A stretch of DNA of 54,190 bases from Halorubrum aidingense JCM 13560 (GTDB lineage Archaea; Halobacteriota; Halobacteria; Halobacteriales; Haloferacaceae). Both the position numbers and the translations under genes were made by a program. The DNA lies in contig NZ_AOJI01000029.1 in NCBI RefSeq assembly GCF_000336995.1, positions 1 to 54,190 of the forward strand, given 5' to 3'. This document shows positions 25,813 through 35,144 of the stretch, one piece after another; within the stretch, counting starts at the first letter, position 1, and each line of letters opens with the position of its first letter. The notes under the pieces were generated by a model. The model was not told the origin of the DNA. It was given only the letters and a program-made list of their open reading frames with translations, and did no database searches.

Positions 25813-26278
25813 CGTCTCCGCGTCGACGGCGATCATCGTCGCGGGGTTGTTCTTCGCGTTCACCGCGTTCTACCCCGTCGCCGCCAACGGGTTCGATCGG
25901 GTCACCGACGCCCAACACGGCGTGCACGAGCGGTCGCTCGAACGGCAGAACACCGACTTCACGGTGGAGAACGCGACCTACGACGGCGCCACGAGCGAAC
26001 TCACTATCGACGCCAGCAACGACGGCGCCGTCGGTCTCGTCGTGACCGACGCGACGCTCGTCGTCGGCAACGAGTACGTCGACCTCGGCGCCGACGCGAC
26101 GGCGACCGCGGTCGACGGCGACGGCGACACCGAGCTCTGGCTCGGCGGCGAGGAGCTGACGGTGACCCTCGAACACGGGACGGACTTCGACACGGCCGTC
26201 ACGACCGGCGAGACCCGCGTCATCCTCGTCGTCGAATCCGGCGTCCGCGACGCCGCGACGGTCACGGAGGTGAGCTGA
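25802..26278 (+). CDS. arlF: ArlF, archaellum pseudoperiplasmic stator protein
   Basis: This 158-residue protein has one N-terminal membrane helix (STAIIVAGLFFAFTAF) and a beta-sandwich outer domain with a VENATYD segment, as in ArlF (FlaF). In this family the outer domain binds the S-layer and ArlG and holds the motor in place. The start overlaps arlCE by 11 bases, so expression is coupled. The start codon is the ATG in GAGATGGGTG. Confidence 0.85.
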   Translation: MGVSVSASTAIIVAGLFFAFTAFYPVAANGFDRVTDAQHGVHERSLERQNTDFTVENATYDGATSELTIDASNDGAVGLVVTDATLVVGNEYVDLGADATATAVDGDGDTELWLGGEELTVTLEHGTDFDTAVTTGETRVILVVESGVRDAATVTEVS

Positions 26279-26281
26279 TAG

Positions 26282-26776
26282 ATGGCGAGCGTTCCCGTTT
26301 CGCACCTCATCCTGTTCATTGCGAGCCTCGTGATCGCCGCGGGCGTCGTCGGCACGATCACGACGGGCGTCGACCGCGTGAGCGCGGCCGTCGACGACGC
26401 CGGGCTCGACGCGACCGAGCAGCTCCGGACCGACGTGACCGTCATCTCCGACCCGAACGCGGGGGTGTACAACGCGAGCGGCGACGAGAACGTCACGCTT
26501 CTGATAAAGAACACCGGCACCTATCGGCTCGCGCCCGACGGGTCGGGACTCGACGTCATGTTCGACGGCCAGTTCGTCCGACCGGACGCGACGACGGGCG
26601 AGCTTCTCTCGGCCGGCGAAGGCGCGGCGTGGAGCCGCGGCGACGTGCTACAGTTAACGATCAACGTCAGCGAGATCGAGGGCTACGAGACCCTCGAGCC
26701 CGGGACCGACCACCGAGTGTACCTCACGATCAACGGCGACGAGGAGCTGTTCCAGTTCCGGACGGAGGCCAACTGA
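26282..26776 (+). CDS. arlG: ArlG, archaellum pseudoperiplasmic filament/stator protein
   Basis: This 164-residue protein has an N-terminal helix (SHLILFIASLVIAAGVVGTI) and an outer beta domain. The order arlF-arlG-arlH is the standard one in Euryarchaeota, and the size fits. ArlG forms a thread that caps ArlF and anchors the motor to the S-layer. It starts 3 bases after the arlF stop and ends 1 base before arlH. Confidence 0.87.
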   Translation: MASVPVSHLILFIASLVIAAGVVGTITTGVDRVSAAVDDAGLDATEQLRTDVTVISDPNAGVYNASGDENVTLLIKNTGTYRLAPDGSGLDVMFDGQFVRPDATTGELLSAGEGAAWSRGDVLQLTINVSEIEGYETLEPGTDHRVYLTINGDEELFQFRTEAN

Positions 26777-26777
26777 G

Positions 26778-27530
26778 ATGCCACGTGGAAACAACCTCCT
26801 CTCGATCGGACTCGGAGAGCGCGACCGGCTGAACAAGGAGCTGGGCGGCGGAATCCCCCGCGGGAGCATCGTCCTCATCGAGGGCGACTACGGCGCGGGG
26901 AAAAGCGCCATCTCCCAGCGGTTCGCTTACGGACTCGTGGAGGAGGGCGCGTCGGTGACGATGATGTCGACGGAGCTCACCGTCCGCGGGTTTATCGATC
27001 AGATGCACTCGCTGGAGTACGACATGGTGAAGCCGCTGTTGAACGAGGAGCTCCTCTTTTTACACGCCGACTTCGATTCGGGCGGCGCGTTCTCCGACGG
27101 CGACGGCGAGCGGAAGGAGCTGCTCAAGCGGCTGATGAACGCGGAAGCGATGTGGAACTCCGACGTCATCTTCCTCGACACGTTCGACGCCATCTTCCGG
27201 AACGACCCGACGTTCGAGGCGCTTGTCCGGAAAAACGAGGAGCGGCAGGCGGCCCTGGAGATCATCTCCTTTTTCCGGAACATCATCTCACAGGGGAAAG
27301 TCGTCGTGTTGACCGTCGACCCCTCCGCCGTCGACGACGACGCGATCGGTCCGTTCCGGTCTATCGCGGACGTGTTCCTCCAGCTGCAGATGATCGAAGT
27401 CGGCAACGACATCCGCCGGCAGATCAACGTGAAGCGGTTCGCCGGCATGGGCGAGCAGGTCGGTGACACGATCGGCTTCTCGGTCCGATCGGGAACCGGA
27501 ATCGTCATCGAGAGCCGCAGCGTCGCGTGA
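26778..27530 (+). CDS. arlH: ArlH, RecA-like ATPase regulating the archaellum motor
   Basis: This 250-residue cytoplasmic protein has a Walker A motif (EGDYGAGKSA, Lys42) and a Walker B strand (VIFLDTFD). ArlH is a KaiC-family protein that binds the ArlI motor ATPase and controls motor assembly. Length and order match the family. It begins one base after the arlG stop. Its stop overlaps the start of the small ORF at 27530. Confidence 0.95.
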   Translation: MPRGNNLLSIGLGERDRLNKELGGGIPRGSIVLIEGDYGAGKSAISQRFAYGLVEEGASVTMMSTELTVRGFIDQMHSLEYDMVKPLLNEELLFLHADFDSGGAFSDGDGERKELLKRLMNAEAMWNSDVIFLDTFDAIFRNDPTFEALVRKNEERQAALEIISFFRNIISQGKVVVLTVDPSAVDDDAIGPFRSIADVFLQLQMIEVGNDIRRQINVKRFAGMGEQVGDTIGFSVRSGTGIVIESRSVA

Positions 27531-27622
27531 TGAACCCGATGGCACGTGACGGCCCCGTCGTCTCGCTCGTGCGGGACGCGACCGACCGCGACGACAGGTC
27601 ACCGAGGAGACAGAGACAATGA
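27530..27622 (+). CDS. tiny 30-codon ORF joining arlH to arlI (possible coupling ORF)
   Basis: An ATG at 27530 shares its A with the arlH stop (TGATG). The frame runs 30 codons to a TGA at 27620-27622 that overlaps the arlI ATG at 27619 (ATGA). So the otherwise odd 88-base gap is fully bridged by stop/start overlaps. Its end contains AGG/AGA codons and the Shine-Dalgarno-like GAGGAG of arlI, so it may act only as a translational bridge. The peptide (MNPMARDGPV...) is not recognisable. Confidence 0.4.
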   Translation: MNPMARDGPVVSLVRDATDRDDRSPRRQRQ

Positions 27623-29292
27623 CCGAACACGGCACCGCGAAACCGTCCGACGAACTCCGGAAGGCCGCCATGCAGCGGCCGCACCTCCGAGAGCACCTCC
27701 GCGAGTTCAAACAGATCACGGGAGAGTTCCCGCAGTTCATCGAGGAGCCGAAATCGGAGTACGAGTCTAACCGACCGAACGTCATCTACCCGGTCGGCGG
27801 TCCGATCTACAGCCACATCTACGGCGACCTCGGGCAGGACACCAAGTACTACGCCATCGAACCGGAGGTGTCCGGCCCGGAAGCGACGATCCTCAACGAG
27901 GTGAAAAACCGGCTGCTCGCGGTGAGCGGCCAGCACAGCGCCCCGGACTCCGAGGCGGAGTACGACGACCTCATCGAGGAGCTGTTAGAGGAAGTCACGC
28001 ACATCGACGACGGCCTGAGCGGGTGGCGCGGCGGGCTCTCGAAGGTGCTCAACATGGGGAAACTCTCCGTCACGCAGGAGACGTACGAGAACATCCGATA
28101 CCGACTCAACCGCGACATCGTCGGGCTCGGACCGCTGGAGCCGGTGATGCGCGACCCGGCGAACGAGGACATTCACGTCATCGGCCCCCACGAGTGCCAC
28201 GTCGATCACGGGACCTACGGCATGCTGGAGACGACGGTCGACTTCGGCACCCCGAAGGAGTTCGACAACTGGCTGCGCAACATGGGCGAACGGATCGGCG
28301 ATCCGCTGTCCGACTCCGACCCCATCGTCGACTCGACGCTTCCCGACGGGTCGCGTATCAACATCATCTACTCCGACGACGTCTCGCTGAAGGGCTCCTC
28401 GCTCACGATCCGGCAGGGCGAGGAGGTGCCGCTGTCGATCAACCAGATCACCAACTGGGGGACGCTCTCGCCGGAGCTCGCCGCGTACCTCTGGCTCTGT
28501 CTCGAAAACGAACAGACCGTGTTCGTCGTCGGGGAGACGGCGTCCGGGAAGACGACGACGCTGAACGCCATCCTCTCGTACATCCCGAGCGACTCGAAGA
28601 TCTACACCGCGGAGGACACCGCCGAGGTCATCCCGCCGCACAACACCTGGCAACAGCTGTTGACCCGCGAGGGCGGCGGCGAGGGGAGCTCCGACGTCGA
28701 CATGTTCGATCTGGTCGCCGCCGCGCTGCGGTCGCGGCCCGACTACATCATCGTGGGCGAGGTCCGCGGCGCCGAGGGTCGCATGGCGTTCCAGGCGGCC
28801 CAGACGGGTCACCCGGTCATGCTGACGTTCCACGCGTCCGACATCGTCTCGATGATCCAGCGGTTCACCTCCGAGCCGATCAACGTCCCGGAGACGTTCA
28901 TGGACAACGCCGACGTGGCGCTGTTCCAGAACCGGGTGAAACAGGGCGACAACGTGCTCCGGCGGGTGACGAGCGTCCAGGAGATCGAGGGGTACTCGAA
29001 GGAGATGGAAGGGGTCGTCACCCGCGAGGTCTTCAGCTGGGACCCCGTCGAAGACGAGATCGTTTTTCAGGGGATGAACAACTCCTACGTGCTCGAAGAG
29101 CAGATCGCGACGCTGCTGGGCTACGCCGACACGCGCGACATCTACGACGACCTGTCGTTCCGCGCCGAACTGATAGAGCGGATGATACAGGAGGGGATCT
29201 TGGGCTACCACGAGGTGAACAACGCGATCGACGCCTTCCAGCGCGACGGCGTCGAGGGACTCCCCTTTGATATGCACCGGAACGTCAGGTAG
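27619..29292 (+). CDS. arlI: ArlI, archaellum assembly and rotation ATPase
   Basis: This 557-residue secretion-type hexameric ATPase has a Walker A motif (GETASGKTT; Lys311), a His-box/Walker B region around DYIIVGEVRGAEG, and an N-terminal domain of ~200 residues before the motor core. It powers both filament export and rotation together with ArlJ. Sequence and size match haloarchaeal ArlI. Its start overlaps the tiny ORF by ATGA. Two bases separate its stop from arlJ. Confidence 0.97.
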   Translation: MTEHGTAKPSDELRKAAMQRPHLREHLREFKQITGEFPQFIEEPKSEYESNRPNVIYPVGGPIYSHIYGDLGQDTKYYAIEPEVSGPEATILNEVKNRLLAVSGQHSAPDSEAEYDDLIEELLEEVTHIDDGLSGWRGGLSKVLNMGKLSVTQETYENIRYRLNRDIVGLGPLEPVMRDPANEDIHVIGPHECHVDHGTYGMLETTVDFGTPKEFDNWLRNMGERIGDPLSDSDPIVDSTLPDGSRINIIYSDDVSLKGSSLTIRQGEEVPLSINQITNWGTLSPELAAYLWLCLENEQTVFVVGETASGKTTTLNAILSYIPSDSKIYTAEDTAEVIPPHNTWQQLLTREGGGEGSSDVDMFDLVAAALRSRPDYIIVGEVRGAEGRMAFQAAQTGHPVMLTFHASDIVSMIQRFTSEPINVPETFMDNADVALFQNRVKQGDNVLRRVTSVQEIEGYSKEMEGVVTREVFSWDPVEDEIVFQGMNNSYVLEEQIATLLGYADTRDIYDDLSFRAELIERMIQEGILGYHEVNNAIDAFQRDGVEGLPFDMHRNVR

Positions 29293-29294
29293 CC

Positions 29295-31031
29295 ATGGCG
29301 GTCAAAGAGGTCGGCGACGGGCTCGCGACGGCGGCGAGCCTGACCGCCGACGTCTTGGACTCGTACGACAAGCTCGACATCTCCAAGCGGAAGTACGTCG
29401 CGGCCGTGTTGATCCCGGCGATCCTCGTCTTCGTCGCGAGCGTGGTCGGACTGTTCGTCCTCCCGCTTCCCTTCGCGGCGCGGGTGCCGGTCCCGATGTT
29501 CGGCGGGCTGGTGTTGGTGTCGGCGGTCATCTACCCGAAGATCTACCTCTCCAGCCTGGAGAACCAGATCGACAACCAACTGCACCTCGTGATGACGCAC
29601 ATGACGGTGCTGTCGACGACGAACATCGACCGCATGGAGGTGTTCCGGACGCTGGCGCGCGAAGAGGAGTACGGCGTTGCCGCCGAGGAGATCGCCCGCG
29701 TCGTCCACCTCGTGGACACGTGGAACCAGAGCCTCGACGACGCGTGTCGCCGGCGGGCCGAAGAGGTCCCCTCCGACGCGATGGCCGACTTCTTCGATCG
29801 GCTCGGCTACACGATGGGCGCCGGACAGTCGTTAGAGGAGTTCCTCGTCTCCGAACAGGACGTCATGCTCGCGAAGTACGAGACGCTGTACGAGTCCTCG
29901 CTGGCGAACCTGGAGGTGATGAAGGACCTGTACATGTCGATGATCCTCTCGATGACGTTCGCGCTCGTCTTCGCCATCGTCCTCCCGATCCTGACCGGAA
30001 ACGACCCGACCGCGACCGTGGCGGCCGTCATCGTCCTGTTCGTCTTCGTCCAGCTCGGCTTCTACGCGATGATCCGGGCGACCTCGCCGTACGACCCGAT
30101 ATGGTTTCACCCCGACGAACGCGCGCCCGGCGACCTGAAGCTGTGGGCGTCGTTGGGGATCGGCGGCGGGCTCTCGTTTCTGATCATCGGGATCACGGCC
30201 GCCGGGATGTTCGGCTACGGCCCGGGGCTCCCCGGGCTGTTGTGGTTCATCGACGACGTACGACTCCCCCTGTACCTCGCGGTTCCCATCTCGCCGCTCA
30301 TCATCACGGGGATCGTTCTCCGGAACGAGGAACAGGGGATCACGGCCCGCGACGGGGAGTTCCCCTCGTTCATCCGTGCGCTCGGTGCGACCGAGAGCGC
30401 CAAGCAGTCGACGACGACGGACGTGTTGACCACCCTCCGCGAGAAGAACTTCGGCGACCTCTCGCCCGCCATCGAGCGCCTCTACCGGCGGCTCAACATG
30501 CGCATCAGCACCGAGGGTGCGTGGGAGTCATTCACGTACGACACCCGATCGTATCTCATCCAGAAGTTCTCCGAGATGTATCTCGTCGGGCGACAGATGG
30601 GCGGGGACCCGAAGATGCTCGGCGAGCTGATCTCGAAGAACATGAACGCCGTGAATCAGCTTCGCGAGCAGCGCCGACAGGCGGCGATGACGTTCATCGG
30701 GCTGTTGTACGGGATCACGGCGGCGGCGACGTTCGCGTTCTTCATCGGGTTAGAGATCGTCGCGATCCTCGCGGACCTGACCGCTGACTTCGATCTCGAT
30801 CAGATGGACATCGGCCAGATCGTCTACCCCGGCGCGTACGACATCCCGCTGATCGAGTACCTGCTTCTCACCGTCGTCCTGTTCAACGCCGCGCTCTCCT
30901 CGCAGATGATCCGGCGGATCGACGGCGGGAACCCCGCGAACGGCTACATCCACTTCGTGTTGCTGACGTGGCTCGGCGCGGCGACAGCGATCGCGACGCG
31001 GACGCTCGTCAACGCGATCTTGACGATTTAA
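29295..31031 (+). CDS. arlJ: ArlJ, archaellum membrane platform protein
   Basis: This 578-residue membrane protein of the TadC/GspF family has seven or more membrane segments, starting at about residues 36-60 and 65-85. A large cytosolic domain between membrane blocks, with many charged residues, binds ArlI. It is the last gene of the arl operon; a short tail and the convergent OsmC gene follow. ArlK/PibD prepilin peptidase and an arlD homologue are not here. Confidence 0.95.
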   Translation: MAVKEVGDGLATAASLTADVLDSYDKLDISKRKYVAAVLIPAILVFVASVVGLFVLPLPFAARVPVPMFGGLVLVSAVIYPKIYLSSLENQIDNQLHLVMTHMTVLSTTNIDRMEVFRTLAREEEYGVAAEEIARVVHLVDTWNQSLDDACRRRAEEVPSDAMADFFDRLGYTMGAGQSLEEFLVSEQDVMLAKYETLYESSLANLEVMKDLYMSMILSMTFALVFAIVLPILTGNDPTATVAAVIVLFVFVQLGFYAMIRATSPYDPIWFHPDERAPGDLKLWASLGIGGGLSFLIIGITAAGMFGYGPGLPGLLWFIDDVRLPLYLAVPISPLIITGIVLRNEEQGITARDGEFPSFIRALGATESAKQSTTTDVLTTLREKNFGDLSPAIERLYRRLNMRISTEGAWESFTYDTRSYLIQKFSEMYLVGRQMGGDPKMLGELISKNMNAVNQLREQRRQAAMTFIGLLYGITAAATFAFFIGLEIVAILADLTADFDLDQMDIGQIVYPGAYDIPLIEYLLLTVVLFNAALSSQMIRRIDGGNPANGYIHFVLLTWLGAATAIATRTLVNAILTI

Positions 31032-31089
31032 GATCAGCTGGATCGGTTTTCTGTCGCGTGACTGCTCAAGCTGTTTCGAGAGCCGCGTC

Positions 31090-31542
31090 TCAGGCCGCTT
31101 CGAGAGTCACGTCTGTCGGCGTCGGGTTCTCGATGTTGTCGCCGACCGGACACCGCTCCTCGACCGCCGCGCCTAACGCTTCCAGCGCCTCCTCGTCGGC
31201 GTCGGACTCGACTTCGATTCGCACGTTGACCTCCTGATATCCCGCTCGGGTAGTCTCGTCGATGCCCAGGAACTTCCGGGGATCGAGGTCGCCTTCGATA
31301 TGTATCGCGACGTTATCGAGGTCGATCCCGCGCTCTTCGCCGACGGTGTGCACCACGACGTTGAGACAGCCGGCCCACGCGCCGATGAGGTATTCGACGG
31401 GGTTCGGTCCCTCGTTCGTCCCACCCAGCGCCGCCGGCTCGTCGACGACGAATTCGAAGTCGCGCGCCTCGACGACCGTCTTCGTCTCGCTCTCGCTCTC
31501 GGCCGATACCGCGAACCGTTCGGTGGGATCTGCCTTGCTCAT
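31090..31542 (-). CDS. OsmC/Ohr-family peroxidase
   Basis: This 150-residue alpha/beta protein keeps the two redox cysteines, Cys59 (AGCLNVVVH) and Cys131 (ERCPVGDN), of OsmC/Ohr proteins. Family members reduce organic hydroperoxides with a dithiol. The AG-C-L context and the second Cys in an ERCPVG motif are both typical. It converges with arlJ. No redox partner is adjacent. Confidence 0.9.
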   Translation of the reverse strand: MSKADPTERFAVSAESESETKTVVEARDFEFVVDEPAALGGTNEGPNPVEYLIGAWAGCLNVVVHTVGEERGIDLDNVAIHIEGDLDPRKFLGIDETTRAGYQEVNVRIEVESDADEEALEALGAAVEERCPVGDNIENPTPTDVTLEAA

Positions 31543-31733
31543 GGGCTCACTCGACGGGACGTCGCCTCATCAAGCGACCGACAGTGGGCAGATACGCTGC
31601 CGTCAGTGACGCTCGGTCGGCAGTCGATTCGCCGTCGAAAGCGACGCAGACCCCCGAGGCGCCGCAGACCGAGGCCTGAGGGAGGTCGTTCGTCGCGGCA
31701 AGTATTGGGTCGGCACAGCGCGTTCTCGGCGGC

Positions 31734-32657
31734 CTACCCCTCGAACAGCGTCGGCTCGGGGACGGCCTCGTCGGCCGCCTCTCGCCACGAATGCGACGGC
31801 ATCCACCCGAACAGCCGGTCGGCCTTCGCGATCGCGTAGGCGCTCCGGTCGTCGCCCGGCTCGACCGCGCAGTCGTCGGGGGCCTCGTCGTACGACTCTC
31901 GGAGGAGTCCGAGCAGGGGCCGACCGAGCGCGTTGTCGGCCGCGACGCAGTTGACCGCCTCGTGGGTGCCGGGCGCGACGGCCGGGTCCGGTCCCGCGGT
32001 CCCCGCGAGCGCGGCGGCGACGAGGTCGGCGACGTCGCGGGCGTCGACGTACGACCAGAAGTTGCCGGCGCCGGCGTCGAGGTCGCCGACGTACTCCTCG
32101 CTCCGACAGCCGTACTCGCCGGGGCGCTGGATCCACGACGGCCGGACCGACACGGCCGGGACGCCCTCGCGGCGCGCGACTGCGCCGGCGGCCGCCTCCG
32201 CGGTCACCTTCGAGAGCCCGTACGGGTCCTCCGGGCGGAGGGGGTGGTCCTCGGTGATCGGTAGCTCGTCGGGGAGCGGCGTCGGATCGGCGAAGAAGAA
32301 GCCGTACGCCCCGTCACTCGACGCCTGCACGATCCGGGCGTTCGCCCGGCCCGCAGCGTCGAGGACGTTCTTCGCCGCGTGGACGTTCGTCTCGAACACC
32401 CGGCCGTCGGGGTGGGTGCCGGCGACGGGGATCGCGGCCCAGTGAACGACGGCGTCGGGGTCGACGGCGGCGACGGTGTCGAGCGCCTCGCCCCGATCGG
32501 CGAGGTCGGCCGCGCGGAACGAGATGTTCGATTCGGGATCGGCGTCGAGGCCTGGGTGCTCGTAATCGACGACGACGACCTCGTAGTCGCCTGCGAGTCG
32601 GTCGACGATCCAGCGCCCGGAGGCGCCGCGGCCGCCGGTGACGAGAACGGTCTCCAT
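31734..32657 (-). CDS. NAD(P)-dependent sugar epimerase/dehydratase-type SDR
   Basis: This 307-residue extended SDR has the glycine motif TGGRGASGRW at about residue 7 and a YGLSKVTAEA motif (YxxxK) near residue 145. The WIQRPGEYG and SDGAYGFF segments are like those of nucleotide-sugar epimerases. The substrate is not known. It is divergent from htpX, with a short pyrimidine repeat and an htpX TATA box between them. Confidence 0.85.
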   Translation of the reverse strand: METVLVTGGRGASGRWIVDRLAGDYEVVVVDYEHPGLDADPESNISFRAADLADRGEALDTVAAVDPDAVVHWAAIPVAGTHPDGRVFETNVHAAKNVLDAAGRANARIVQASSDGAYGFFFADPTPLPDELPITEDHPLRPEDPYGLSKVTAEAAAGAVARREGVPAVSVRPSWIQRPGEYGCRSEEYVGDLDAGAGNFWSYVDARDVADLVAAALAGTAGPDPAVAPGTHEAVNCVAADNALGRPLLGLLRESYDEAPDDCAVEPGDDRSAYAIAKADRLFGWMPSHSWREAADEAVPEPTLFEG

Positions 32658-32693
32658 GCCTGCGGGTCAGCCGGGGCCGGTGAAAAGCGCTGC

Positions 32694-32724
32694 CGTCGCC
32701 GTCTCCGTCTCCGTCGCCGTCTCC
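32694..32724. repeat. pyrimidine-rich hexamer array GTCGCC/GTCTCC
   Basis: About five hexamers of GTCKCC lie between the divergent SDR and htpX genes, upstream of the htpX TATA box. A simple low-complexity repeat. Confidence 0.55.
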
Positions 32725-32730
32725 GGCAGT

Positions 32731-32737
32731 CTTTAAC
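32731..32737 (+). promoter_or_regulatory. TATA-like box of htpX
   Basis: CTTTAAC lies 24-30 bases before the ATG at 32761. Confidence 0.5.
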
Positions 32738-32760
32738 CGACTGAGAGGTAAAATACGGGT

Positions 32761-33630
32761 ATGGAATGGAAGACGGACTGGGGACTGCGTGGGCGGATGG
32801 CGTTCACGATGTTTCTGCTCTTTGCCCTCTACGTCGTGTTCGTCGGCGTGCTGAGCCTGTATTTCGGGGATTTCCTGTTTCCCGTGATCATGCTCGGCGC
32901 GTTCTCGATCGCGCAGTACTTCTTCAGCGACAAGCTCGCCCTGCGGAGCATGGGCGCCCGGGAAGTGAGCCCCGAGGAGTACCCGGACCTCCACCGGCGG
33001 ATGGACCGACTCAGCCAGCAGGCCGACCTCCCGAAACCGACGGTCGCCGTCGCCGACACGCAGGTGCCGAACGCGTTCGCGACGGGCCGGAACAAGAAGA
33101 ACGCGACGGTCGCGGTGACGACCGGACTGCTGCAGGTGCTCGACGAGGACGAACTCGACGGCGTGCTCGCTCACGAGCTCGCGCACGTGAAGAACCGCGA
33201 CGTGATGGTGATGACCATCGCCTCGTTCCTCTCGACTATCGCCTTCTTCATCGTGCGGTGGGGATGGCTGTTCAGCGGCGACAACCGGCAGGGCGCGCCC
33301 GTGGTGGTCGCGATCCTCGTGTCGCTTCTCGTGTGGGCGGTCTCGTTCCTGCTCATCCGCGCGCTCTCGCGGTACCGCGAGTACACCGCCGATCGCGGCG
33401 CGGCGCTGATCACGGGTAAGCCCGGCGCGCTCGCCTCGGCGCTGATGACGATCGACGGCCGGATGGACCGCGTACCGAAAGAGGACCTCCGCGAGGAGGC
33501 GGAGATGAACGCCTTCTTCATCATCCCGGTCCGCGCCGGCTTCGTCGGTCGGATCGCCTCGACGCACCCGTCGACGGAGAACCGAATCGAGCGGCTCCGC
33601 GACCTCGAAAAAGAGATGGCGTCGGCCTGA
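32761..33630 (+). CDS. htpX: HtpX-like M48 membrane metalloprotease
   Basis: This 289-residue protein has membrane segments at about residues 15-35, 40-55, 150-170 and 185-205. The HELAH zinc motif is at residues 138-142, and the third ligand region is REYTADRGA. HtpX cleaves misfolded membrane proteins. Order and spacing are typical. The two N-terminal helices come before the protease domain, whose active site faces the cytoplasm. It is a single gene between two unrelated ones. Confidence 0.92.
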   Translation: MEWKTDWGLRGRMAFTMFLLFALYVVFVGVLSLYFGDFLFPVIMLGAFSIAQYFFSDKLALRSMGAREVSPEEYPDLHRRMDRLSQQADLPKPTVAVADTQVPNAFATGRNKKNATVAVTTGLLQVLDEDELDGVLAHELAHVKNRDVMVMTIASFLSTIAFFIVRWGWLFSGDNRQGAPVVVAILVSLLVWAVSFLLIRALSRYREYTADRGAALITGKPGALASALMTIDGRMDRVPKEDLREEAEMNAFFIIPVRAGFVGRIASTHPSTENRIERLRDLEKEMASA

Positions 33631-33719
33631 TCGGCCGATCAGACCTGCGAAGAGCGGGCGTTCCTCCCTCGCTTTCCGGTGTGCCACGCTTTTAGGCCCG
33701 GGATTGCGGATCATCGCGC

Positions 33720-35105
33720 ATGAGCGCGCTCACCGACCCCACGAAGCGCCGCTGGCTCGGGTGGGGGTCGCTGGCGGTCGTTTTCCTTCTCGTCAACGTC
33801 CACCGGCTCTCGACGGCGGTGCTGTCCGAAGAACTGGTCGACGCGTTCGCGATCTCGGCGTCACAGCTCGGGACGCTCCACGCCTCCTTCTTTTTCATCT
33901 ACGCGGTCGTGCAGATCCCGACCGGCGTCGTCGCCGACCGATACGGCGCGCGGTACGTCGGGGCGGCGGGGGCAGTCGTCCTCAGCGCGGGTGCAGTCGC
34001 GTTCACGCTCAGCGATAGCTACCTCACGGCGTTCCTCTCGCGGGCGGTGATCGGGCTCGGCAGCGGCGTGATTTTCATCGCCACCCTCCGCTTTTGCGCG
34101 AACTGGTTCCGCGTCGACGAGTTCGCGACGATGACGGGCGTGACGACCGGGATCGCCGGACTCGGCGCGATCCTCGCGACGGTCCCGTTAGCGGTCGCGA
34201 TCGAGCAGATCGGATGGCGGCCGACCGTGCGCGCGCTCGCCGTGGTCGGTTTGGCGGCGGCGATCGCGGTGTTCGCGCTCGTTCGTCGCTCGCCGAGCGA
34301 CGCGGGACTCGATCCGATCGAGAACGTCCCGAAGCAGCGCACGGCGAGCCTTCGCGAGACCGGCGCACACCTCCGAACGCTGCTCGGCGACCTCGACCAG
34401 TGGCTGCTGTCGGTCGTCTTCTTCTCGGCGATGGGGACGATCCTCACCGTGATCGGGCTCTGGGGCGTGCCGTACCTCGTCGTCGTGTACGGGCTCGACG
34501 TGACGACGGCCTCGTACTTCACGCTCGCGGGGGCGGTCGGCATGCTGATCGGTGCGCCCGCGATGGGGCGCGTCTCCGACCGGATCGGTCGTCGTCACGG
34601 ACCGCTGATCGCGGGGCTCGGGCTGTTCACGCTCGTGCTCGCGGTCGTGCCCGCCCTCGGAGATCCGCCGCTCGCCGCGGTCGCCGGCGTGTTCTTCCTC
34701 GTCGGGTTCAGCCTCGGATTCGTCATGCTCGCGCTCCCGATAATCAAAGAACGGTACCCGGCCGAGGCGAGCGGCGTCGCCACGGCGACCGTGAACGGAG
34801 CGGGATTCGTCGGGGGCGCCGTCCTCCCGACCATGATGGGCGTCGTCCTCGACGGGTATCGAACCGGTGACGTGGTCTCCGGAACCGTCGTCTACACCGA
34901 GGCCGGTTACCGGATCGCGTTCTCGCTCACGACGGCGGCCGTCGCGGCGGCCTTCTGCTGTGCGGTGTGGCTGTCCGTCCGCCAGCGGCGGCGCGTCGAC
35001 ACGAGCGGTGACGGTGAGAGCAGTGGCGAGAAGAGCAGTGACGGCGAGAGCAGTGACGGTGAGAGCAGTGGCGGGATGAACAGTACCAGTGAGAGCGGTA
35101 AATAG
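33720..35105 (+). CDS. MFS transporter with acidic Ser/Gly tail
   Basis: This 461-residue protein has about 12 membrane helices. The loop after helix 2 reads GVVADRYGARY and that after helix 8 reads GRVSDRIGRRHG, the two MFS signatures. The substrate is unknown; it resembles NarK/nitrate-type or general drug/anion MFS proteins only loosely. The last ~35 residues are a hydrophilic repeat of DGESS units, encoded by a short repeated DNA stretch (about 35010-35090). A TATA-like CTTTTAGG (about 33689-33696) precedes the ATG. Confidence 0.85.
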   Translation: MSALTDPTKRRWLGWGSLAVVFLLVNVHRLSTAVLSEELVDAFAISASQLGTLHASFFFIYAVVQIPTGVVADRYGARYVGAAGAVVLSAGAVAFTLSDSYLTAFLSRAVIGLGSGVIFIATLRFCANWFRVDEFATMTGVTTGIAGLGAILATVPLAVAIEQIGWRPTVRALAVVGLAAAIAVFALVRRSPSDAGLDPIENVPKQRTASLRETGAHLRTLLGDLDQWLLSVVFFSAMGTILTVIGLWGVPYLVVVYGLDVTTASYFTLAGAVGMLIGAPAMGRVSDRIGRRHGPLIAGLGLFTLVLAVVPALGDPPLAAVAGVFFLVGFSLGFVMLALPIIKERYPAEASGVATATVNGAGFVGGAVLPTMMGVVLDGYRTGDVVSGTVVYTEAGYRIAFSLTTAAVAAAFCCAVWLSVRQRRRVDTSGDGESSGEKSSDGESSDGESSGGMNSTSESGK

Positions 35106-35144
35106 CTCGGTTCCGCGGGGGCGACCGCCGCGAATTCGGTACCG

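Noticed and set aside
35010..35105. Ser/Gly/Asp repeats at the MFS C terminus as a functional domain
   Set aside because: Low-complexity tail from short DNA repeats, common in haloarchaeal proteins; no evidence of function.
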